Part shown: piece after piece, positions 21,401 to 31,499 of the stretch
Numbering within the stretch: position 1 is the first letter of the stretch
Layout of the letters: every line of letters starts with the position of its first letter
From: Gracilaria gracilis
Taxonomy: Eukaryota; Rhodophyta; Florideophyceae; Gracilariales; Gracilariaceae
Reading direction: 5' to 3'
NCBI GenBank assembly: GCA_030374805.1
Contig: JARGSG010000002.1
Coordinates: 62,001 to 126,000, forward strand
DNA: 64,000 nucleotides
Program-made: the position numbers and the translations under genes
The notes under the pieces: model-generated
Database searches by the model: none
What the model was told of the DNA's origin: nothing
The model's input: only the letters and a program-made list of their open reading frames with translations

Positions 21401-23047
21401 CTCTCTTCCGGACGCATTGGTAGCCGGAATCAGAAAGGATTCCAAAGAATCAATCAACGAGGCGTTCAGTAGCATTTTGGAGAATGCAAAGAAAAATGGA
21501 ATTTTGCAAGAAGCACATATGCGTTTGAAGCATATCCTGGAAGACAGTAGAGACCCTTTCAGAATTAAGTTAGGTCCAGACCCTTCTGCAAACGTTCTTC
21601 CGCTGGTGGTCACGCCAGCCAGAAATTTATAACCTTTTTGATCTCCTAAACGGCCATATGCTCGGCAGCAGAAGTATTTTGTTATCCAGATCATCGAAGA
21701 GCTGGAATCCGTTGGCGCCGTCTAAAAGATCCTCTCCGCTCGATGGGAAAGCCCTGCTCTGACTGTGCCCAAACCTTGATCAGCAGAGCTAAGGTTAACA
21801 ATAGATCTTAGGGGTCCTAACGCACAGACGGTTCCAATACAGTCTGCCATGCCCCATTTGGATTCCACAATTCAGGACGTATCGGGAAGTACATACTTTT
21901 CCAATATAGACCTTGCACATGGGTATTGGCAGGTATCTCTTTCCAAGGAGTCTCAGGAGTTCATGTCCATTAAAACCCCAATAGGTGTCTATTCATCACG
22001 GAGATTGCTACAAGGAGGAAGTGACTGAGGAAATCATTTCCAGGCTGTCCTACAGGACAAGTTTGCAGGTAGAGTTAAAAAGATGATCCAGTGCTTGAAA
22101 GACTTTCTGTTCTATGCGAAGTACGAGTCTGAGCTATTGAGTAATTTGGAAACATTCTTATAGTTTTGTGTTCACGTGGTTGTGAAGGTCCATGCCAGAA
22201 ATATTTCTTGTTTGAGAAAGAAGTGCAGTTCTGCGGCCGTATAATTTCGAAGGACGAAGTTGCGTATCATCAAAGACATTTCGATTCACTTCTTCACATG
22301 AAGAAACCAAATTCCGCCAATGAACTGCAACAACTTAGTTGTGCTACAAATTGGAGGCGCAACTCAATGCCAGCCTATTCGAAACTGATCGCCCCCATTA
22401 CACTCTCTCATGGAAGACGCTTATGAACAAGCAGGGAAAAGAACAAAAGCAAGCTGTTCGCAAGATCTCCCTCGCAAACGCGTGGGACACTGACCATGAT
22501 GCTTCTTTCAATAGAATCAAAAAACATCGCAGCATCGGTCAAGCTTTCGCACCCAAAAGCAGACCCTGACTTGTGTTTGTTTACAGACGCCTTTGATTCT
22601 CATTGGGCCGCCATTCTCACGCAGGTACCGAAGACCCAACGCCGTAAGAAAATTGAAGACCAATACCACATGCCACTTTGTTTCTTATCAGGTGCATTTA
22701 CAGGTTCTTCGGCATACTGGAGCGTACCTGAGAAAGAAGGCTTCGTAATTGTAGAATCAATGTGCAGAATAGACTACTTGGTTTTTGGCCAAGAAGTATC
22801 ACTTTTTACAGACTACGCAAACCTGGTTTATCTCTATGATACGCATCGAAGGAATCCTGGAATTTCATGCCATACAGATAGCAAGCTTTTGCGATGGACA
22901 ATCCAACTCAGTGCTTTCCGATACATCATTGAACACTTTACGGGTGATAGGAACGTGTGGGCTGGTATGCTTAATCGACGGGCGGATAGACAAAATACTG
23001 CAGTCAGCTCAAAGAATGTCTTCAAGCTCAAGACTCTACTATTGGCC
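21398..23047 (+). mobile_element. Gypsy family G1 fossil: RT and RNase H in the spacer of the inverted repeat
   Basis: This single-copy spacer continues the left-arm pol. It has an RT start region (DPFRIKLGPDPSANVLPLV), the RT block STYFSNIDLAHGYWQVSLSK and the thumb region. RNase H follows, with LFTDAFDSHWAAIL, the EKEGF block, LFTDYANLVYLY, and an end like LRWTIQLSAFRYIIEHFTGD. The integrase that should follow is on the opposite strand 8 kb away, showing that the locus was rearranged. It is decayed, with several breaks. Confidence 0.8.
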
Positions 23048-23117
23048 CCTAAAAACCTCGAATGTGGCCCGAGCTAAACGGCCACATTTCGGCCATATGT
23101 CGGCCATATTTGGGCCA
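23048..23117. repeat. GGCCATATTT-type array at the inner junction
   Basis: Begins CCTAAAAACCTCGAATGTGG, matching the start of the block at 14868. It then carries, in inverted order, the GAGCTAAACGGCCACATTTC and CGGCCATATTTGGGCC units of that block. It separates the RT-RNase H spacer from the right arm. The same repeat therefore sits at both ends of the segment 15107-23047. Confidence 0.65.
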
Positions 23118-24625
23118 TCGGTCATCATCTGCGTCTTCATATGACAACCCGTAGTACTTTGCTGCTGCCAGTTTGATCTGGCTCTGATCAATTTCTGACA
23201 GATTTTTCTCGTCTACATGGGTACGTACGCATTCAAAGTGTTCGCCTAGATCCAAACCTATGGCCTTCAAGAAATGTGTACCCAATAAAACTTCGTACGT
23301 GTTTTCATCGACGGCCTAAAACGTTACACCACGTATACGCATAGAAATATTTGAGCCAAGTAGATAAATAGTGATTGAAGTCTCAACTGACTTTGATGCA
23401 GTATAGCTTGCGTCGATATTGAATGCACCTTTAAGTTCCATTGGACTGTCAAACACATTAACTGATAGAGAGAGGTCTGTTTTAATTAATTCAATGAAAA
23501 CATTGTGTTGCAAGGCGTTATAGTCCGCGCCATAGTCGCCGAGAGCTTTTTCCGGCCCCTTGTTTTCAATTTGAATGCAATACCTCCCATCTTGAGTCGT
23601 ACTTGGATCCCTGATCGTTTTCATGACTGCTTTGATGGCCTCCTTTGTCTTAAAGTACTGATTCAGGAGTACCTTCCACTCCTCTGCAGAAGTGATTGGA
23701 CAGTTTTAAACGCAGTGCACTTCTCCAAATTTGAAATTCAAGCACGTTTGTGTCCAATCTTTGCTTGGAGATCTCTTATGCCAAGAGATAATTCCATTCT
23801 TTGCAGTGTGAGTTGCATTAGGTTCTTTCGTATTACTGCAAAACTGGCGCGACTTAGAAATCCTTCTGGACTTCTCTGCACAATTGAGTTTTCCAGTGGA
23901 TGTCACGCGAGAACGAGCGATCTCATTCGGCGACACATCGACTGCCAAAATGGAAGCCTCCTTACGGAAAACCTTGACGTTGCTCTTTACATCCGTGTTA
24001 CAGAGTGCATGCCTCATTTTCATGCGTTCGCGCAGTATTGCGGGTTCAAGTTTGTCTTCCAGCTTGTTTATCATATACTTAGCCTTGTCTCTGTCGTTCA
24101 GTATAGACGAGGCATTGTGCTGGTCGAGAGATTTGATTACGTTGATTACAAAAGTAGTAACTACCCCGGCGGGGCCCTGCTCACAAATAACATATATAAC
24201 AGACCGAATCGCAGCGTCAATTCGCTCAGAAAGATCATTTGGGGTGGGAGCAAGTGCGTCGTCGAACCATTTCTCCACCTTCTTTACGGTCGCTTGTTCC
24301 ACTATCGAAACATTCTCAATTTCACTCACAATACAGAGAGCGTGCAAAGTGCTGCTCTCTATACAATCTCGAATAGAGGCGACGGCGATTTGATCGTCGT
24401 CGCTGCGTGTGTCATTGACATCCGAAAATTTTTCTTTGTAAGCTGCATAAGCCATCTCAGAACGAATGAGAGCGGTCTGTGTAACTTCACGCAGTACAAG
24501 AGTCTTGATGTAGGCAACAAACCCGTAATTTGATGCCATTGCGCCCCCACAACTGAAATGAATATATGAAACTGGCTCTCCGATGAAAATCGTAGTCTTC
24601 GAGTCAAAACGCGTTGTTTATGAGT
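23118..24625 (-). mobile_element. Gypsy family G1 fossil: gag and protease, right arm
   Basis: Minus-strand twin of 19885-21400. The gag frame (24539-23706, about 277 residues, same MASNYGFVAY start) is followed by a protease part with the LLGTHFLKAIGLDL end. It stops at the inner junction. Near-identity to the left arm shows that the duplication is much more recent than the insertion. It is decayed with a few breaks. Confidence 0.75.
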
Positions 24626-25040
24626 CCTACGGAGAACCCTGGTGACGGTGGGTCAAAGCGAGCGCAAGTAAAAATTAGAGGAAAGAATGCACGGTAGAGA
24701 GGGCACACCTGAAAGGATTGGTTCTCGCTCAAACTGCCTTCAGGTTGCCTTCAGCTGTGTCCCAGCGGTAGCTGAAATCGTTTTTATAGTGCCCAAAGAG
24801 GTACGATGCATTTGTAGAAACAGCAAGAACAAATGAGAGGTATTAAACGAGACGAAAATGTGCACGATCGCTCATACGATACAGCAGAACACATTTATAA
24901 ATACTTATGACAACGCAGCAATCATCATTCCAAGGCGACAGCAACGGGAAATGCAATACTCCAATACAATTCTGGAGACCAATTTCATTAACCTTATGCT
25001 TGACTGCCTGCTGTAGTGCTGTAGTGAAACCTTCTCAACA
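24626..25040 (-). repeat. Gypsy family G1 LTR, 5' copy in right arm
   Basis: Minus-strand LTR upstream of gag, starting TGTTGAGAAG at 25040. Its CTTTGACCCACCGTCACC end is closer in length to the 3' LTR at 12887-13303 than the left-arm copy is. Confidence 0.8.
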
Positions 25041-25083
25041 ACAAGATTGCACAGAGTAGTACTTCACCGCAGCTCATCGTTAT

Positions 25084-25370
25084 TCAGTATGAGTCCTCCG
25101 CCATATCTACAGATGCAGGTATACAATAACTCGAACGATCTACGAAAGTTGCATCAACAGTTTCCTCCTTGATGGATTTGGAGGTCAACATTATGAATAG
25201 AATCGATTCTATTTGAGCTCGAGAGACTGTTACCGAAGCAGTGGATAGTAATTTTACTTCGACTCTCATGGAACGACGTCTGGAGTGTACCACGAATCTC
25301 ATTGACAAAGCAATGTCCAGCATGGATGACAGGGGTGATGGTGGGGAAGGAAGAGACTTGGTTTAATTTG
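25084..25370 (+). pseudogene. Probable Harbinger second ORF (right arm), fragment
   Basis: Plus-strand twin of 19156-19440, with the same acidic end (SSMDDRGDGGEGRDLV) and the same adjacency to the gypsy LTR. It is interrupted, and no Myb motif is visible. Confidence 0.4.
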
Positions 25371-25447
25371 GAAACTTGCAAATAAGTCATGCTGTTATAT
25401 GGTTGGTGAACCGCTATTAGATCCTACGAATAGGTTTCATGACCTAT

Positions 25448-26480
25448 TCAAACATATGGTGTACGACCCGCGCTAGATTCTATCTCTTGTGTGAAGTCGA
25501 GGCGCAATTTTGAACACCCCAAATTTCTGCGTCTGTGATGCAAGGCTTCATTCAAATCCCATTTACCTTGAAGGTGCCAGGTGTGGTCAGCCAATTCAGT
25601 TTGATACACACTATTGGCTTTTGAATGTGACGGAACATCGGCTGAGTTGGCGTTGTCTATAATGAAGTTATGAATCTTGCAGCAGACTTCAAAAATTGTA
25701 GCATTATTCAAAATTGAACATCAAAGCGGCCTCCAGAATACCCCCATCTACCTACAAAAATTCCGAAGCTCTGTTCAACAAATGATCTTGCAGACGGATG
25801 CCAACAATTGAAACAGCTTTTTGCTGTGCTCAGCAACCTACCGGGCCACGTGGGTAGGAATCTGTTGGTGCAAGTGTAGGCATCGTCGGCTGCTATCCAG
25901 TACTCTGCAACGAGACTCTCTACTCTTCCTTTGAGTAGATTTGGTAAACTACTCATCGAAAAAGCGGTGTTGTTATGCGTCGATCCCAGCGATATGCACG
26001 ATATATACGTGAAGCGATACTGCGAATCACACGTCGCTTGGAAATTGAGGGCGAATAAGCCTTCAAGATTTTAATATATAGATGAGTTTGCAACCTCTGA
26101 GGGTTAAGGGTCTGTGATTTGGATGGCGACACCATTTAGCGCCTCAGCACACATATATAAAGCACTCTCTTCTCTTCTTGAAAAGCCATTTCAAACACTT
26201 AAGAGACACGCCATATCCTGGTAGGGAAAACATATATCGAGAACTTGGTTCATGGTTTCAATTATGTCCTCGATATAGTAGTAAACTTTATAGGAAGGCA
26301 GCAGGTGTTCCATACCAATATCGAGGTAGGATTTGCCAGCTAACCATTTTATGGTCATGGATAACCGTAAAAGTGGAGAGCTCTTCCAAAACTTGCAGCT
26401 GCGATGTAAAGCGAGCTTCTCGGCAAGAAGAATAAACGACGATTTTGACATTCTGTAAATCCGTTTAAACAGTCGCGAAG
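25448..26480 (-). pseudogene. PIF/Harbinger transposase (DDE_Tnp_4), dead, right-arm copy
   Basis: Minus-strand twin of 18040-19075. It has the ALNG, GSTHNNT, YWIAADDAYTCTNRF, WPGRLLS, FVEQSFG and CCKIHNFIID blocks. It carries the same Asp-to-Asn changes at two catalytic sites and several frame changes. Its N-terminal helical part (SKSSFILLAEKLALHR onward) is slightly better kept than in the left arm. Confidence 0.8.
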
Positions 26481-27699
26481 GTATCCCATGTACTACTGTG
26501 AAGAAAACAAAAGGTCGTCTTTCAAAGGTATGTTTTCCTCGTCACTGAGCTTTCAAATGTGCGGCAATAACTGCAGTCGAATCCGAAGCAGCAACGCAAA
26601 AGTTCTTTTTCTTCCGCTTTGATATAACCAGAGAGGTACACACACTAAGTTTTTGGATTCGTTCTATTGTTTTCTCCATTTCCTGCTAAGAGAGAGGTTC
26701 AGCCAAACTACCTATGCATTTTATACCGTGTAGATGGGTTATCTATTTGAAAGGATGTTAGGTTTTTACTATTCTTTTAGACGACTGTGTGACTTTCATT
26801 CAGAAATGTGCTGCGATGCAGCCAGTCGCAGTGGATAGTCGTCGTAACACAACTTTATATGGCACTAAGTGCTTCATGACCTCAATTTTGGTTTGTGTGA
26901 TTACAAACAGATGACTGTCTACGTCGGAGATGGTATAAAGGATACAATTCAGAAGTAGTTTGTGTAACAGACAACCGCAGTGCCGTTGTATGGCGTGAGC
27001 TACAAAAACATCATCTACTTGGTCAGGGCTCCTTTTAAAACGGACATCGGCGACATGAGCTATGACGAATTACTCCACACAGCAGTTGCCGAAGACTGCG
27101 ATGAGTTTGAGCAGAAACGACTGTGTATCTTCTATCGAAGACGGCGGAAAGATTGAGTCAAAATGCTGATATGGCGAAGCGCGCGAAGCAACCCGCGCTG
27201 AGCTGCCCAAGCGTAGTGATGCGCGCAGCACTATATACACAGAGCTGTGCTCCCGAGGATATGACCGAGGAGCCATGCGCGTAGAGCTTTGCGTGGTATG
27301 CAACTGTTAACACGCGCGCCAGGTTATTCCCGTTTTCTCTCACCAGAAGCGTCAAAAAGGCGCAGCGACGTTACCGAGGAGAGAATAAATGGCGGTAATA
27401 TGAGATGATTACGGCAGTGTTGGCGTCCCTGCTGTTATCCATGTGCTATATTATCAGCAAAGCATTGGAATGCCAAATAGCATATGGCTGGCTTCTGAGA
27501 CGGTCATACGCTATTTCCATACACTAAAGAAGAGTATTGGAACAGCCCTCATACGTGCAAAGTATGGAGAGGATGGCTCGAAAACAACAACGTTGGCACA
27601 GATGTCTACCCGGGGCTCTCTCGTGGGAGCTGCAGGGGTAATCGATGTGCCTTTCGACACGGATACTCAGCGATCTTTGGTATACCGATGAGGTATAAA
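26481..27699. other. Right-arm region without a recognised gene
   Basis: Mirror of 16,820-18,040. It includes a GC-rich, TATA-bearing stretch at about 27.1-27.4 kb that may be a copia LTR. It also has an 82-codon plus-strand frame (27443-27691) conserved between the arms but of unknown type. Confidence 0.4.
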
Positions 27700-29165
27700 T
27701 AAGCTATTAGATTATTAGAAAGTTGCACGTCAGAATAGAGACTTCGTACGTGTTCCGTACGTATCTAACAAAATATAACACACCCCTCGTTGCGTTAGTT
27801 TTCACATCATGGAATATGTCTTCATTACTGCCAAGAGTCATGATCGTGACTCGTGCCTTTGGGACGCACATGGGCCTTATGTGTTTGATCGTTGGACTGA
27901 GCTGATATATCTCTTGGGTCATTGCGTTCGCATTTACCACATGTTTGCCTCTGAGGTTTTCGAGCTCCTGCTGCATGCAGGACGTGACGTATGAAGCCTG
28001 TGGAAGCACCGTGGATCCTAGATATATTAGAGTGCCTGCGAGATATCGGTATGCCTTCTTCTCCTGGTCGATACTCGTTCTTCTCTTTTCCTTCGCTGCG
28101 TACGCAAGAGGTCGATGAGCCACAGGCGCTGCATGTACGCCGTCAAAGAGAGTTCGACGTTCATCTCCTTGTCTTCGATAATGTCACAGCCGGCGAAGGA
28201 TAGTTTGTTTCCAAAAGGAGCTTTTCCCACATCAAAATCGTCCTGGAGTTGACGCATAAACTCGGAGATGCTATGCTGTGTTCCGGTGACTAGCAGGCCG
28301 TCAAAAATTTTGGCGATCACAAGTAAAATGTTCTCGTGCTGGTTGCGTTTCACGAACAGTTCATTTACTACGTATACTCTGGATAGCCCTTGTTTCCAAA
28401 GCATCCACAACTCGATGCGTTTAGCCCACTGTCAACCTGCTTCGACATATCCGTAGGGTAACATCGTAAGTTTCCACAGTACGCCATGCTTCGTCTTGAA
28501 CTCTCGTGCCGGCCTGACGAATATCTCTCTCGTGATAGGTCCGCTCTGGGGGAAAGCTCCCTTAATATCTGCCACACCGAAGTTGAATCTGAGACATAGA
28601 GCGTCGCTGATTAAAGACCTGACGATAATCATCTTGGCGTTCGAACAGTCCTTCCTGATGTCGTACTTCAAATCGTCTCGGTTCTCGTGGTTGACGAGAT
28701 GTGCTTTCAGTTTCCGATGACACTCTTTGTCTTCCTTGACTTTATAAACTCTATGGAAAGATATGACGTTCGCATCACGTGGTACGTCTTTTTCCTCGAT
28801 CTTCTCATAAGCCTTGATCCAGTTATCGTCATGTTCTTCATTTACGGGCTTCTGTAGAATCCATGGTGGGGCGGATTGCATTTCCCATGCTGACATCTCG
28901 CAAGAGCCTAAGACCTCTTGCATGTTCTTGAGTATCTCTTGCACCTCAGACTTCAGGTTGTGTCGCTCGGTCATCTTTGGATCTTCGATCATCTTATCCG
29001 TATAGCTCCCCATGTCTTTATACGTGCGCTCCCTGTCTGTCATGACTGACGTCATGAAGCAAGCTGTGCCTTGTATGATCTACTCTCTCTCGCTTTCTAA
29101 TTCTGGAGTCAGGTTGAGGTCGATAAAATCTTCAATGAGGCCTTCGTAAAGCTCTCGTGCCATCT
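27700..29165 (-). mobile_element. Copia family A fossil, right side
   Basis: Minus-strand copia pol, more complete at its 5' side than the left-arm copy. An N-terminal segment starts near 29162 (MARELYEGLIEDFIDLNLTP). RT follows, with AYEKIEEKDVPRDANVISFH, FNFGVADIKGAFPQSGPITR, EIFVRPAREFKTKHGVLWKL and LPYGYVEAG. The distal RT and part of RNase H run toward 27.7 kb. Only the part inside 28925 is shared with the left arm. It is decayed, with several breaks. Confidence 0.8.
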
Positions 29166-29479
29166 ATATATACAGAACACGGACCCCTACCAAAAAAGAA
29201 AACAGAAAAAGGGCAATTAAAGAACTTTACCCCGGACGAAGAACGACCACAGTAACGGGAAAACAAAAAAGAAACAAGCAGTGATAATATCCGTAAGCAG
29301 GCGGCAACTTCTCAAAGATATGAGTTGGATGAGTAATACCGTGGTTCACACGGACGCTCTCCAGAAGAAGTCGCAGTCCCACGCCGGCGAAATACCTAGA
29401 GCCGAACACTAGGTTGACTTTAATTTCCAGGGGTGGTGGCCGTGAGACACTGCTTATGTAGGAATCACTAAAAATATAT
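29166..29479. other. Spacer between the copia and Harbinger relics
   Basis: No gene seen. An A-rich stretch lies at about 29190-29220, upstream of the copia start. Confidence 0.4.
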
Positions 29480-30410
29480 TAAACTAACAAATATCCCGGT
29501 ACACTTCAGGCCATGGCACCACTGGTGTACCTTGTCTTTTGGGTCAACGGGGCATATCGAACAAGTGGAAACCTGAGAGTATCCACAATCCATCCCAACA
29601 AATAAAAATTCTCCTATTGGAGTCCTACGATCTTCACCATCTGAGGCAAATCCAAAATTCCGGCAGATCGGCAAAGTGTAGCACCAGCAATACTGAAGAG
29701 AGGAGTGAATTCTTCTACATTATTGCATGGGATTTTGTACATTGTACTCCGTTTTTGAAGAAACCCTAGTCGCATTGGATCTTTTTCTACCATGGATTTT
29801 GTTTCCTATTTGTGAAGAACTTTGTAAGAAAAGTGCCGAAATGTTCTGCAAGAAGCGGAAGACGAATTTGCGTGGCTTATTGGAGCCCTAGATGGGATCT
29901 CAGTTGCAATTCACAAACCTCGAGCCTGTAACGCGCCTGATCTAAAAAAGCACTACAACCGTAAAATCTTTTTTGCTCTCTGCGTCCAAGCGGCGGTGCA
30001 CGCGGACTACAAGCTTTTTTGTCTCGACCAGACCCTCCGGTCGGACCCATGATTTTACTGCGTTCCCCATTACTCTGCTCTACGAGTTGGTTCACAGTTC
30101 ATGTCCGCCTTTCTGGGCTGCTATCGCTGCTGATGATGCTTATTGTAATGAACATGGAGTTCTCACACCATTTCCTGGTCGTGATCCTACCCATCGTGAA
30201 GACGCCTTCAACGCATATTTGTGTCTCTGTCGCACCGTGGTGCAACAGGCTATAAAATTTTAGTATATCGCTTTGTTATTTTCTTGTCACCGTTAAGGTA
30301 CTCTTTACTCAATGCTAGTTTGATGATTCTCGTGGCGTGTAAGCTACACAAATTCATTATTGGAAACAGCGGTACGACTGCATTCGAAATGATTCCCGCA
30401 CATGAATAAA
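29480..30410 (+). pseudogene. PIF/Harbinger transposase, second relic
   Basis: A different Harbinger copy from those in the inverted repeat. Blocks in order: GALDGISVAIHKPRACN (first catalytic Asp kept), KKHYNRKIFFALCVQAAVH, then in other frames a GRTHDFTAF block (second Asp kept), AAIAADDAYCNEHGVLTPF, PGRDPTHREDAFNAYLC, VVQQA (catalytic Glu replaced by Gln), and LRYSLLNASLMILVACKLHK with HKFIIGN at the end. At least two frame changes separate these blocks, so it is inactive. The region before 29.87 kb is too decayed to read. Confidence 0.75.
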
Positions 30411-31499
30411 ATCACGTGGTTGGCGAGCCCGTTGGGCATTTCCAAGACATCTTGAACATGGAGCGGAATCCATGCGATTTTGGGGCAAAGTCGGGAACGG
30501 AAAGAAAGAAAAGAGACCACGCCGGTGGCTATGCAGAGAAGGTGTTCAGCCTTGCTCCCTATTGAGGCAGAGCAGTGGCAACCTGCTCCGGTGAGGCCGA
30601 CACGTGTCGCGCATAACTCCGGATGGCCTCTTTCTTACCTACAGAGGAAGGTTAAGGTTGGCAATCTGGCAGCCAAAAGTATAGAAACCACTGAGTGTGG
30701 CGTCTCCGTTAACGGAATGGGCGAAAAAAAGTAGCAGAAACGAGCCGCACTGCGAAGTTCAGATTCGTGAGAGTGGGGAGTAATCCCGAGACAAAAGGGG
30801 TTAAACCTGTACAACAGGGCGATGTATAACAAAGCCTTAAAACGGAAATAAAAAAAGATGTGCAAAGGAATGGTAAAGAAAAGACCGTAATGGACGACTG
30901 GTGCTTCTCAGTGACGGACGTGGATGGCTTGTGCAGGTAAGCGGCGGTGTTTCCTGGGAATGGGGCGGAAGACCGTGCTCAAGCAGAACTCAGGTTAGAG
31001 CCAAGGTCACGTTGAGGTTTACTTACCGAAGAGTGGCGGCAAGTGCCGCCACTTATATACGGCTAACAAATATCAACTAGAATATCTAAGTACCCGGCAC
31101 GCTGGTCAACACTACCCACGTGTACCTCCGTGCCACTTATGCCACGGCGCATCCGGTAATCGGGCGCGTAAAAACACGTGTCAAGCTAAGCACACCGGTC
31201 GTAGGTGGAACCCCAATCTGGGCCAGATAGCCAAATAGACTTCATAATAATAGGAAGTTCAGCCGAAAATAGCAACGGATATATAAGTGAATCCCTCTCT
31301 GTCCCTTCAAAGGGCGACTGCTCTACACCTTCCCTCTCTCAGGCCGAAACTATTGGCTTGTTCAGCTCTTCAATTTTCATCATCGGTCTATATAATCCGG
31401 ACTCCGGCGATGAGCGTGCCGACAACTCGGACCTCAATAAATTGGCACTCTCACCATACTTGGCACCTTCCACTCTCATCGACACAACAATGCCTACCA
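30411..31499. other. No recognisable gene; one strong hairpin
   Basis: A frame at 30480-30734 is basic and then polar, without a domain. The rest is non-coding and includes a strong hairpin at 31032-31053. The DNA just before 31.5 kb may be the leader of the degraded coding region that follows. Confidence 0.4.
31032..31053. repeat. Perfect hairpin with nine-base stem
   Basis: AGTGGCGGC, a four-base loop AAGT, then GCCGCCACT, immediately followed by TATATA. It could be a transcript-end or processing structure of an old element, or a chance palindrome next to an AT-rich tract. Confidence 0.4.

Larger units (their letters stand above)
23118..28925 (-). repeat. Right arm of the giant inverted repeat (about 5.8 kb)
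   Basis: Reverse-complement partner of 15107-21397, with the same element order read from the outer end inward. The inner boundary lies in the gypsy protease part, where the left arm goes on into RT but the right arm meets the GGCC array. The outer boundary lies within the copia frame, which continues to about 29165 on this side only. The right arm with its flank therefore probably represents the older arrangement, and the left arm the copy. Confidence 0.9.

Noticed and set aside
23505-24533. 342-codon plus-strand frame and its mirror antisense frame at 19978-20781
   Set aside because: Exact antisense shadows of the gypsy gag frame in the two arms.
15107-28925. Assembly mirror artefact as the explanation of the inverted repeat
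   Set aside because: The arms differ by substitutions and indels, and the outer flanks and the spacer are unique. It is not fully excluded without long reads.
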